NCBI GenBank assembly: GCA_030018495.1 | Contig: JASEFS010000027.1 | Span: 1 to 48,613, forward strand | Reading direction: 5' to 3' | DNA from: Deltaproteobacteria bacterium | GTDB taxonomy: Bacteria; Desulfobacterota; Desulfobaccia; Desulfobaccales; 0-14-0-80-60-11 | Length of the DNA stretch: 48,613 bases | Shown: piece after piece, positions 42,223-48,613 of the stretch | Layout: each line of letters begins with the position of its first letter | Position numbering within the stretch: position 1 is the first letter of the stretch | Notes under the pieces: model-generated | Seen by the model: the letters and a program-made list of their open reading frames with translations, nothing else | Told to the model about the DNA's origin: nothing | Database searches by the model: none | Position numbers and translations under genes: made by a program

Positions 42223-43518
42223 TTATTGACCTAGCGAGTCCAGCAGGGCGGCAACAACCCGCTCCTGCTCCGGCTCGGTCATATCCGGATATAACGGCAG
42301 GATGATGCTGCGGTCCCGGAGCATCTCGCTCACCGGCAGGGGAAAACGCGGCGGCAGGTCCTGATAGGCCGGCTCCCGGTGGGCGCACATCACCCCCCGG
42401 CGGGTGTCGATGCCTAAGGCCTTCAAGGATTGCAAAACCTCAATTTGGGAAACGGGGCATTGTGGCGCAAGGGTAATCCAGAAACTCTGCCAGTTGCTTC
42501 TGGCCCAGGGGGGCTCCTGAGGCAGGAGGATGTAAGGATGGTTCGCCAGTTCCTCCAGGTAGCGGGCCGCCAGCCGCCGCCTGGCCGCCACCATGCCCGG
42601 CAGGCGCTTTAACTGCTCCCGGCCCACCGCAGCCTGAATGTCGCTTAAGCGGTAATTGCAGCCCAGCTCCTGATACTCTTCAAACACCACCCCCTTGGCC
42701 CGGTGCCGCTCCGCGGTTGACACCGACATGCTGTGGGTGCGCAATCGGGCAATCCGGGCCATGATCTCCGGGTCAGTCCCGGTAACCATCCCCCCGTCCC
42801 CCGTGGTGATCACCTTGCGGGGATGAAAGGAAAACGTGGCCAACAGCCCATGCGGCCTGCCGATGGGGACGAACCCGGTTGAAGATGTGGGGGGAGGGCC
42901 GGGGAGCGCGGCTCCCTGCCCTCCCCCCATGCCCCCCTCCCAACCCTTTAAGGGGTTGGGGGAAGGGGTTTGGGGGAGGGGGAAGGAGCTCTCTGGCCCC
43001 TTGCCCCTTCCCCTATATTCTTCTATGGCCCTTATCTCCGAACCCACCGCGCAGGCGGCGTCTTCTATGACCGGGAGGCCGTTGTTGTTCGCGATTTTGA
43101 GGATGCGGGCCAGGTCGCAGGGCATCCCCAGTTGGTGCACGGCCAGGATGGCTTTGGTTTTGGCGGTGATGGCGGGTTCAATGAGATCCGGGTTGATATT
43201 GCCCGTTTGGGGCTCCACGTCCACGAATACCGGGGTGGCGCCTACGTAGCGCACCGCGTTGGCCGTGGCGATGAAGGAGTGGCTGACGGTGATAATTTCG
43301 TCGCCCGGACCGATGTCCATGGCCAAGAGGGCCAGGTGCAGGGCTGCGGTGCCGCTGGAGCAGGCCACCGCGTGGCCGGCCCCCACCGCCGCGGCGAATT
43401 CCTTTTCAAAGGCCGCAACTTCCGGGCCTTGCACCACCCAGCCCGACAGGATGGCCCGCCGGGCCGCCGCGGCTTCCTCCTCGCCCAATATCGGCCGGGC
43501 CACCGGGATGGCTTTCAT
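42223..43518 (-). CDS. DegT-family PLP aminotransferase with in-frame insertion
   Basis: 431 residues, about 50 more than the paralogue at 30698. Motifs are intact: GPEVAAFEKEFAAAVGAGHA, CSSGTAALHLALL, the PLP Asp in VIEDAACAVGSE and the Schiff-base Lys235 in FSFHPRKVITTGDGG. Between VGSE (residue 161) and GRPHGLLATFSFHPRK lies a Gly/Pro/Ser-rich stretch (about 162-216: GKGPESSFPLPQTPSPNPLK, then GWEGGMGGGQGAALPGPPP) with no counterpart in the family. Its DNA (42871-43035) is a purine/pyrimidine-biased, partly palindromic sequence like intergenic repeats. The frame is open throughout, so a full-length enzyme may be made with a surface loop. It overlaps the upstream hydrolase gene by 4 bp. Confidence 0.88.
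   Translation of the reverse strand: MKAIPVARPILGEEEAAAARRAILSGWVVQGPEVAAFEKEFAAAVGAGHAVACSSGTAALHLALLAMDIGPGDEIITVSHSFIATANAVRYVGATPVFVDVEPQTGNINPDLIEPAITAKTKAILAVHQLGMPCDLARILKIANNNGLPVIEDAACAVGSEIRAIEEYRGRGKGPESSFPLPQTPSPNPLKGWEGGMGGGQGAALPGPPPTSSTGFVPIGRPHGLLATFSFHPRKVITTGDGGMVTGTDPEIMARIARLRTHSMSVSTAERHRAKGVVFEEYQELGCNYRLSDIQAAVGREQLKRLPGMVAARRRLAARYLEELANHPYILLPQEPPWARSNWQSFWITLAPQCPVSQIEVLQSLKALGIDTRRGVMCAHREPAYQDLPPRFPLPVSEMLRDRSIILPLYPDMTEPEQERVVAALLDSLGQ
42871..43035. repeat. Palindromic low-complexity insertion inside the DegT gene
   Basis: About 165 bp of G/C-skewed sequence with nested inverted repeats: GGGGAGC-GCG-GCTCCC near 42902-42918 and CCCAACCC-TTTAA-GGGGTTGGG near 42949-42970, plus repeated GGGGAAGGGGTTTGGGGG runs. 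It keeps the reading frame of the aminotransferase. Its composition recalls palindromic elements usually found between genes. Boundaries are approximate, set by the break in family similarity. Confidence 0.65.
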
Positions 43519-44321
43519 CCGTCTAGGCCCATCTTATTTTGAAAAATCTCTTGCAGGGAAAGCTGCATATGCTGCCAGGAGCGGGCCGCGGCCTTGGGGT
43601 CGTAGGCCACCCCGCTGCTCTTGTCGCGGCCGGCTTCGGGGTTGGCGAAGCTGTGCACCGCGCCGCCGTAGTAAATCATCTGCCAGTCGGCCCCGGCCTG
43701 GCGCATGGCCTCCTGAAAGGCCTTGATTTCCTCCGCCTTGACATGGGGGTCTTCAGCGCCGTGCAGAATAAGAATCTTGGCCTTGAGGCGCTTCCTGTCC
43801 TCGGGCTTGGGTGCGGTCAGGCCGCCGTGGAAGCTTACCACTCCTTTTACGTCCGCGCCGCTGTAGGCCAGCTCCAGGACCGTGGTGCCGCCGAAGCAGA
43901 AGCCGATGGCCGCCAGCCGCTGGGGATCAACCAGGTTGTGCTTCCGCAAAACCTTCAGCCCCGCCTGGGCCCGCTCCCGCATCAGCGGCGTGCTTCTCAC
44001 GTGGCCGGCCAGCTTGGTCGCTTCGGCGCGGTCCCGGGTCACCTTGCCCTCGCCGTACATGTCCACGGCCAGGGCCGTGTAGCCCATTTCAGCCAGCTTG
44101 TCGGCCCGTTGCCTGGCAAAATCGTTGAGTCCCCAAAACTCGTGCACCACCAGCACCCCGGGGCGCCTGCCCTTCACTGCATCATCATAGGCCAGATACC
44201 CTTTCAAGAGCGTGCCATTCTGACGGTACTCCACCGTCTGGCCCACCACTTTGGCCGGTGCCGGTCCGTCGAGGACCAGGAGCGAAAGTATTGCCAGGCA
44301 AAGCGCCATGGTCCATTTCAT
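43515..44321 (-). CDS. Dienelactone hydrolase family protein, exported
   Basis: 268 residues from ATG 44321 (GGAGG 7 nt upstream); the longer frame to 44447 would add a non-coding-looking repeat-derived tail. A signal peptide (MKWTMALCLAILSLLVLDGP, then APAKV) precedes an alpha/beta-hydrolase domain. Catalytic triad: nucleophile Cys in GFCFGGTTVLE, Asp in HGAEDPHVKAE, His in YGGAVHSFANPEAG, the pattern of dienelactone hydrolases. VLVVHEFWGLND is the typical oxyanion segment. The substrate is unknown; exported members often have esterase activity. It overlaps the DegT gene by ATGA and follows the ROK kinase by 49 bp of repeat sequence. Confidence 0.88.
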   Translation of the reverse strand: MKWTMALCLAILSLLVLDGPAPAKVVGQTVEYRQNGTLLKGYLAYDDAVKGRRPGVLVVHEFWGLNDFARQRADKLAEMGYTALAVDMYGEGKVTRDRAEATKLAGHVRSTPLMRERAQAGLKVLRKHNLVDPQRLAAIGFCFGGTTVLELAYSGADVKGVVSFHGGLTAPKPEDRKRLKAKILILHGAEDPHVKAEEIKAFQEAMRQAGADWQMIYYGGAVHSFANPEAGRDKSSGVAYDPKAAARSWQHMQLSLQEIFQNKMGLDG

Positions 44322-44340
44322 GAGAAACCTCCGATCTCTC

Positions 44341-44385
44341 GCTGGCTGCTGGCTGCTGGCTGCTCGCTGTTCACTGCTCACCCGC
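44341..44385. repeat. GCTGGCT/CACTGCTC tandem repeats at the ROK kinase stop codon
   Basis: Three GCTGGCT-type units are followed by a 22-nt stretch (44360-44381) identical to 35338-35359 beside hydD. The repeat supplies the last codons (GAG CAG TGA) of the ROK kinase gene, as it does for hydD. Confidence 0.65.
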
Positions 44386-45369
44386 CGCCTTCTGCCCTCT
44401 GTCCACCGCCTCCCAAGCCAGCCGGGCCGCTCCCAAAAGGCCGGCATCGTCGCCCAGCCTGGCCGGCATGATGGAGACTTTGGCGGGCGGAAAAAGAGTC
44501 AGGCGCCGATGCATTTCCTCTTTCATGTGAAGGTGAAAGAGGTCCCAGGCCAACGCGAACCGGCCGCCGATCACGATGCGGTTAAGACCCAGGATGTGCA
44601 CCACATCGGCGATGGCTATGCCCAAGGCCCGGCCCACGCGTTCGAAGGCCCTGAGGGCCAGGGGATCGTTCATCTTTGCCGCCACTTCCAGGATTTCCCC
44701 GTCGATGGCGTCCGGGTCCCTTTCCCAGAGTTCCACCAGCCAGGAAGGCTCTTTTTGGGCCAACCGGTCCTTGACCCAATACACCGCCCAGGAGGCGGAG
44801 GCCATGGTCTCCAGGCAGCCGCGGTTGCCGCAGTTGCATTTATAGCCTTCCGGCTCAATGGTGATATGCCCGATTTCGCCGGATGTCCCTGCGGTTCCGG
44901 GCCAGATGCGACTGTTCAGGATTAGCCCGCCGCCCACACCGGTGCCCAGGGTTATGCCCAGCATATGGACGTAACCGGTGCCGCCGCCCAGCCAGTTTTC
45001 GCCGAACGCGAAGAGATTGGCGTCATTTTCCATAACCAGGGGCCAGGGAATGTTGTTTTTCAGGCTGGCCGCCAGCGGAAAGTTGTTGAGAAAGGGGATA
45101 TTGGGCGAAAACGCCACTATGCCTTCCTCCGGCAGGATACGGCCCGGCGCGCCCAGACCCACCGCCTTAACTTCGGCCTGAAGGTTTTCGGCTGCAAGTC
45201 CCGCGGCGGTAAACTCCGACGCCAGGACGTTGACCAGGGCTTCCTGATCCGGCATGCTGGCGGTGGCGCGCTCCCAGCGGCCCATCATTTTCCCCTGACG
45301 GTCCACCAGAGCCCAGCGCAGGTTGGTTCCTCCCAGGTCCACTGCGATCACTACCGGTTGTTTAGCCAT
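44371..45369 (-). CDS. ROK-family sugar kinase (glucokinase-like)
   Basis: 332 residues from ATG 45369. Residues about 5-20 have the phosphate-1 motif VIAVDLGGTNLRWALVD. The catalytic Asp is in MENDANLFAFGE, followed by GITLGTGVGGGLILN. The ROK zinc motif is present as HITIEPEGYKCNCGNRGCLE with three Cys and one His. These features match ROK glucokinases that phosphorylate glucose with ATP; N-acetylmannosamine or fructose kinase activity cannot be excluded. The start overlaps the upstream tsaC stop by 8 bp. The terminal residues AAGEQ and the stop codon fall in a dispersed repeat, so the true ancestral C-terminus may have been altered. Confidence 0.9.
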   Translation of the reverse strand: MAKQPVVIAVDLGGTNLRWALVDRQGKMMGRWERATASMPDQEALVNVLASEFTAAGLAAENLQAEVKAVGLGAPGRILPEEGIVAFSPNIPFLNNFPLAASLKNNIPWPLVMENDANLFAFGENWLGGGTGYVHMLGITLGTGVGGGLILNSRIWPGTAGTSGEIGHITIEPEGYKCNCGNRGCLETMASASWAVYWVKDRLAQKEPSWLVELWERDPDAIDGEILEVAAKMNDPLALRAFERVGRALGIAIADVVHILGLNRIVIGGRFALAWDLFHLHMKEEMHRRLTLFPPAKVSIMPARLGDDAGLLGAARLAWEAVDRGQKAAGEQ

Positions 45370-46027
45370 ACGTCTCCACGGGAACGAGGATCTCAGGGAT
45401 GACATCGCGCAGTCTCGCCAGCTCTATGGCGCCCGGCCGCACCAGTCGGGGCGGCTGCCGGGACAAGTCCACAATCGTGGACGGCAGCCCGCCGGGGCAG
45501 GGTCCGGCATCCAGGATCAAGTCCACCTCCTCACCGAATTCCTCTTCCACTTCCAGAGCCGACGCCAAAGAAGGCCGCCCCGAACGGTTGGCGCTGGTGC
45601 CGGTGACCGGATGGCCCAAGAAATGAATCAGGCGGCCGGTAACCGATTGGCGGGGCTGCCTCACCCCCACCGTCCCGGTGCCGCCGGTGAGCCGTCCGGA
45701 TAGTTCGGGTCTGGCCGACAGGATCAGGGTCAGCGGCCCGGGCCAGAAATTTTTTATGAGCGCGGCCCCAGGCTCCGGAAGTCCGGTCGCCACCAGCGTT
45801 AACATCGCCGGGTTCGCTATCAAGAGGAGCACCGGCTTCTCCGGCGGTCGCTCTTTGATATCAAAGAGCCTTTCCAAGGCTTTTTCCTGGAAGGGATGAG
45901 CCGCCAAGGCGTAGAACGTCTCAGTGGGAAGAGCGATAATGCGGCCGGAGCTTATCAGGCGATTCGCCTCCTCAAAGAGAGCATCGGCCTCGGCTTCACG
46001 CCATTTCCAAATGCGGCTCATGGACAA
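45362..46027 (-). CDS. tsaC: L-threonylcarbamoyladenylate synthase (TsaC/Sua5/YwlC)
   Basis: 221 residues if the TTG at 46027 is used (GGGAGAG about 7 nt upstream); ATG 46021 is the alternative. The enzyme makes threonylcarbamoyl-AMP from Thr, bicarbonate and ATP for the t6A37 modification of ANN-decoding tRNAs. Motifs: SSGRIIALPTETFYALAAHP, the KxR-like DIKERPPEKPVLLLI, FWPGPLTLILSA, and TSANRSGRPS for ATP/Thr binding. The C-terminal Sua5 domain is absent, as in TsaC. It is the first gene of the tsaC-ROK-hydrolase-DegT set and overlaps the ROK gene. TrmO-type enzymes methylate t6A, which links it in theme to the protein at 10800. Confidence 0.92.
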   Translation of the reverse strand: MSMSRIWKWREAEADALFEEANRLISSGRIIALPTETFYALAAHPFQEKALERLFDIKERPPEKPVLLLIANPAMLTLVATGLPEPGAALIKNFWPGPLTLILSARPELSGRLTGGTGTVGVRQPRQSVTGRLIHFLGHPVTGTSANRSGRPSLASALEVEEEFGEEVDLILDAGPCPGGLPSTIVDLSRQPPRLVRPGAIELARLRDVIPEILVPVETYG

Positions 46028-46059
46028 ATGATACTCTCCCTCCCCTGCCGTGGCAAGGC

Positions 46060-46089
46060 TTGACGGAAATTTCTAAGACCGGATATCAT
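46060..46089 (+). promoter_or_regulatory. Candidate sigma-70 promoter of the DUF89 gene
   Basis: TTGACG (46060-46065), an 18-bp spacer, and TATCAT (46084-46089). It lies in the short divergent region between tsaC and the DUF89 gene, about 70 bp before that start codon. Confidence 0.5.
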
Positions 46090-46159
46090 TATTTTGTCAG
46101 GACATACCGGAATTCATGCAGGAGCAGCTAAATGCAATTTTTTTCCAGGAGAGCCACTC

Positions 46160-47026
46160 ATGCCGCGGCCTTATAAAATATTTCCCCAATGCCGCGCCTG
46201 TCTGGAGCTCCTGGTGGACCTGGCCGTGGGTCTGGCCACCGCGGACCCGGCCCTGCAAGAAAAGGCCCGGCGGCAGGCCTTGGCCATCATTGAAGAGGAT
46301 TTTCACCCTGAGGCCATCTCCGCGGTTATCGCCAACCGCTTTCACCTGGCCATCCAGGAGATCACCGGCAATCCGGATCCTTTTCTGGCCCGCAAGCAAG
46401 CGGAAACCGCGGAGCTTGCCGCGCTCTTCAGGCAGCTTTCCCCCGCGTTCAACGACGACTTGGAATCCCTTCTGCAACTGGCCGTAACCGGCAATGCCAT
46501 TGATTTTTTCCGCGACAAAACGGAGGTGCAGCGGGATATGCGCGCCGGCGCGGTTCTGAGGCTGTCCCACCTGCCCCGGTTTCGGCAAATTCTGCAAAAA
46601 CCCCCTGGTCTTATCCTGTACCTGGCTGACAACGCCGGGGAGCAGTTCTTCGATGAGCCGCTGGTCTCGCATCTCCGCACCTCGGGATGGCAGGTCGTTT
46701 ATGCGGTAAAGGCCGGCCCTATCCAGAATGACGTAACCCGGGAGGACCTGACCGCTTCGGGTATGGAAGAGCGCTTGCAGCCCGTGGCCGATACCGGCGC
46801 CAGGACCGTGGGCTTGCTGCTGGACGAAATCAGTCCTGCCTTCCGGGAGCTTTATGATGCCGCGGACATTATCATCGCCAAAGGCATGGGCCATTTTGAA
46901 ACCATGAGCCGCCTTGCCGACCCCCGCCTTTTCTTTCTCCTGCAAGCCAAGTGCGCCCCTGTGGCCGCAGCTCTCAAAGTGCCCGAGGGAAGCTTCGTTT
47001 TCTGCCAGACAAACGCGCCCTATTGA
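46160..47026 (+). CDS. DUF89 damage-control phosphatase family protein
   Basis: 288 residues from ATG 46160 (AGGAGAG 6 nt upstream). It belongs to the bacterial/archaeal DUF89 branch (COG1578). The N-terminal CRAC motif (two Cys) and a helical region precede the metal-dependent phosphatase core: LILYLADNAGEQFFDEPL with the metal-binding Asp and Asn, then VYAVKAGPIQNDVTRED and ADIIIAKGMGHFETMS. Related enzymes remove phosphate from damaged or surplus phosphometabolites, with Mg, Mn or Ni/Co. The true substrate here is unknown. Its stop codon overlaps the -35 box of the cobalamin-riboswitch promoter, so the two units are tightly packed but separately started. Confidence 0.87.
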   Translation: MPRPYKIFPQCRACLELLVDLAVGLATADPALQEKARRQALAIIEEDFHPEAISAVIANRFHLAIQEITGNPDPFLARKQAETAELAALFRQLSPAFNDDLESLLQLAVTGNAIDFFRDKTEVQRDMRAGAVLRLSHLPRFRQILQKPPGLILYLADNAGEQFFDEPLVSHLRTSGWQVVYAVKAGPIQNDVTREDLTASGMEERLQPVADTGARTVGLLLDEISPAFRELYDAADIIIAKGMGHFETMSRLADPRLFFLLQAKCAPVAAALKVPEGSFVFCQTNAPY

Positions 47027-47051
47027 CAACCTCGGCAAGCAGGATTATAAT
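47023..47051 (+). promoter_or_regulatory. Consensus sigma-70 promoter for the cobalamin-riboswitch transcript
   Basis: TTGACA (47023-47028), a 17-bp spacer, and TATAAT (47046-47051): both boxes match consensus exactly. The DUF89 stop codon lies within the -35 hexamer. Transcription would begin near 47058, just before the riboswitch. Confidence 0.9.
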
Positions 47052-47062
47052 ATGTTCACCAT

Positions 47063-47221
47063 TAAGGTCCCGATAGGGGCAAAAGGGAAGCCGGTGAAAA
47101 TCCGGCGCGGTCCCGCCGCTGTGATTGGGGACGAAACCGGCAGGAAAGCCACTGAGACGGCAAGACTGACTCGGGAAGGCGCCGGGAGTAGGATGAGCCA
47201 AGAGCCAGAAGACCTGCCTTA
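47063..47221 (+). promoter_or_regulatory. Cobalamin (AdoCbl) riboswitch
   Basis: Classic B12-element order: P1 arm AAGGTC, then GGGAAGCCGGTGAAAATCCG, GCGCGGTCCCGCCGCTGTGA, the B12-box-type sequence CCGGCAGGAAAGCCACTGAGAC, CGGGAAGGCGCCGGGAGTAG, and AAGACCTGCCTT closing P1. It binds adenosylcobalamin and turns down the downstream uptake gene when B12 is plentiful. It lies right after a consensus promoter and before an intrinsic terminator and the BtuF-like gene. Confidence 0.95.
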
Positions 47222-47228
47222 ATGCGAC

Positions 47229-47326
47229 AAACGCCGGGCTGCGCGGCAACGGTCCGGCGTTTCCCTGAGGACCAAGAAAACTGGGTGCAATCCTCAACTC
47301 TTCGAACGGGTTGAGGATTTTTTTTT
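47229..47326 (+). terminator. Riboswitch expression platform and intrinsic terminator
   Basis: A 9-bp stem (AAACGCCGG at 47229-47237 with CCGGCGTTT at 47254-47262) is followed by a terminator: ATCCTCAAC (47290-47298) pairs with GTTGAGGAT (47310-47318), then nine Ts (47318-47326). Bound cobalamin would favour termination ahead of the BtuF-like gene. Which antiterminator pairing competes was not resolved. Confidence 0.85.
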
Positions 47327-47383
47327 GCGGGTCAAGGAACCGGCATCGGTTCCACGACCCTGGTTCTCTGCCCCGCACGAGTT

Positions 47384-48304
47384 ATGCGCAAATCGACTTT
47401 ATTGGTGGGCCTGATTGCCCTTTTTCTTATCCATGGCGCCCTGGCGGCCCTGGTTCTCCTGGCCCGGCAGACTCCGGAATCCCGTGCCCGCGTGGACCAG
47501 GGCCGGCAGGTTTTACCCGCCCGCCCGCCTCAGCGCCTCGTTTCTCTGGCGCCCAGCATCACGGAAATCCTTTATTTTTTGGAGCAGGGCGACAAGGTGG
47601 TGGGAGTCACCGCGTTTTGCAATTATCCCTCTGAGGTAAAGAATAAACCCCGTATCGGCACTTATTGGGATTTTAACCTGGAGGCCATTCTGGCCCTGAA
47701 GCCCGACTTGGCCCTGGGCATGGCGCACCAGGGAGAAGGCCAGGGCGCCTATGAGATTCTCAAGGAATGGGGGGTGCCTCTCTATTTGGCCAAGGCTGAC
47801 ACTTTGGCTGAATTGTTCCATCAGGTTCAGGAAATCGCCCGTCTGACAGGGTCTGAAGAAACGGCGCACCGCAAACTCCCTGGCCTGGAAGACAGGGTGC
47901 GGCGCATCGAAAATGGCGTGCACGGCCTGCCCAAGCCCAAAGTTTTTTTGCAGATCGACCAGGAGCCCCTGATTACCGTAGGCCGCCTCTCCATCCATAA
48001 CGACCTGATTGAGAGGGCCGGCGGGGAAAACATCGCGGGCCACATCGACCAGCGCTATCCTGTCTACAGCCTGGAAGAAGTGCTGCGGGCCCGGCCCGAA
48101 GTCATCCTGTTCACCGGCATGGTGGGCGAGAAGGTGCTGCCGCTGCGGCTTAAATTCTGGCGTCCCTGGAGCATGCTGCCCGCGGTGGAGAATAAACGCC
48201 TTTCCTGGGTGGACCCGGACCTCATCGACCGCCCCGGCCCCCGCCTGGTGGACGGCCTGGAGTTCCTGGCCCGGTTTTTTCACCCCGGGGTTATCCGGAA
48301 CTGA
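47384..48304 (+). CDS. btuF: BtuF-like cobalamin/iron-siderophore ABC substrate-binding protein
   Basis: 306 residues. An N-terminal membrane/signal segment (TLLVGLIALFLIHGALAALV) precedes the helical-backbone binding-protein fold of cluster A-II: RLVSLAPSITEILYFLEQGD, VVGVTAFCNYPSEVKNKPRIG and NLEAILALKPDLALG in the first lobe, and NDLIERAGGENIAG and YSLEEVLRARPEVILF in the second. These features match BtuF/FhuD-type proteins; the cobalamin riboswitch upstream makes corrinoid the probable ligand. The first segment has no obvious lipobox, so it may be membrane-anchored. Permease and ATPase genes (btuCD) would be expected beyond the right edge. Confidence 0.9.
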   Translation: MRKSTLLVGLIALFLIHGALAALVLLARQTPESRARVDQGRQVLPARPPQRLVSLAPSITEILYFLEQGDKVVGVTAFCNYPSEVKNKPRIGTYWDFNLEAILALKPDLALGMAHQGEGQGAYEILKEWGVPLYLAKADTLAELFHQVQEIARLTGSEETAHRKLPGLEDRVRRIENGVHGLPKPKVFLQIDQEPLITVGRLSIHNDLIERAGGENIAGHIDQRYPVYSLEEVLRARPEVILFTGMVGEKVLPLRLKFWRPWSMLPAVENKRLSWVDPDLIDRPGPRLVDGLEFLARFFHPGVIRN

Positions 48305-48613
48305 CCCGCGTTCCGGCATCAGTTTTTGATATGAATTGTTAATTTGGTTATTTAACTAATTGCCGTAACTTGCAAATTTCGTTTGAGGCAAAACCGCAGC
48401 CCCCGCCCTCCCCTCTTCCTCGCTCCCAAGTTCCTGACACGAAAATTTCCTCAGGCAGGGAAATCGCTGTAATAACCAACAAACATTCAATGATTCCACG
48501 AGTTCTCTCCTTAAGCAGCCGCCGTGTTCTAGAAGCTATTTCAAAACCTTGTATCAGTGGAGATTGTTGGTCATTTACTCCCCCTCACCCTGCCCTCTCC
48601 CCAAAGGGGAGAG
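48305..48613. other. Intergenic tail with repeat-like ends
   Basis: 309 bp to the window edge with no supportable gene. It contains an AT-rich stretch (48325-48385), a pyrimidine-rich stretch (48400-48430) and, at the edge, CCCCCTCACCCTGCCCTCTC followed by CCCAAAGGGG, the left half of a common palindromic intergenic repeat that is cut by the window end. Confidence 0.5.

Overview
The window is a piece of an anaerobic bacterial chromosome, most likely from the Desulfobacterota (old Deltaproteobacteria, near Syntrophobacterales/Desulfobacca). The basis is gene content: Tad pilus genes, multi-PAS hybrid kinases with a sigma-54 regulator, a group 3b [NiFe]-hydrogenase, amtB-glnK with a porin, and several riboswitches. 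The assignment is an inference. Most genes are GC-rich; an AT-rich island lies around 2840-5120 and a smaller one at 13535-14290. No rRNA, tRNA, CRISPR array, transposase or phage gene was seen.

Layout. (1) 1-2840, minus strand: the start of a Tad/Flp pilus operon: two Flp pilins (one only 54 aa), a 32-aa membrane peptide, prepilin peptidase CpaA, a TadE-like pseudopilin, CpaB and the first codons of CpaC, with a candidate sigma-54 promoter upstream. (2) 3487-10367: an AT-rich polytopic GT-C-like membrane protein, then a large hybrid histidine kinase with its NtrC-type regulator. (3) 10800-19132, minus strand: a TrmO-like protein with a signal peptide, UPF0280, a DMT transporter, a secreted orphan, an overlapping fadD/DUF2062/ksgA set, slyD, a methyltransferase and a small orphan. 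(4) 19447-28945: fabF, a PAS kinase, and two oligopeptide ABC ATPases separated by a KimA-like potassium importer preceded by a c-di-AMP (ydaO-class) riboswitch; then a small membrane protein and a methyltransferase. (5) 29212-32956: alkaline phosphatase, a DegT aminotransferase and a DUF523/DUF1722 protein. (6) 32995-38641: a group 3b hydrogenase operon (hydB, a cyclic-nucleotide-binding protein, hydG, hydD, hydA, a rhodanese-rubrerythrin fusion) behind a strong sigma-70 promoter. (7) 38887-41906: amtB-glnK-porin-small secreted protein, with a near-perfect sigma-54 promoter and a terminator. (8) 42223-46027: a tsaC-ROK kinase-dienelactone hydrolase-DegT operon; the DegT gene carries an in-frame low-complexity insertion that looks repeat-derived. 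(9) 46160-48304: a DUF89 phosphatase, then a consensus sigma-70 promoter, a cobalamin riboswitch, an intrinsic terminator and a BtuF-like binding protein.

How the genes fit together. The recurring theme is ligand- and nutrient-controlled transport: c-di-AMP for potassium, cobalamin for B12 uptake, and sigma-54/PII for ammonium. The hydrogenase operon would couple H2 and NAD(P)H, with an added cyclic-nucleotide sensor and an oxidative-stress protein. The NtrC-type regulator near the pilus locus and the sigma-54-like site upstream of the flp gene suggest, without proving, a link. The most unusual items are the riboswitch-kimA leader with a small upstream ORF, the insertion inside the aminotransferase, the signal-peptide-bearing TrmO homologue, and short dispersed repeats that supply stop codons to unrelated genes.
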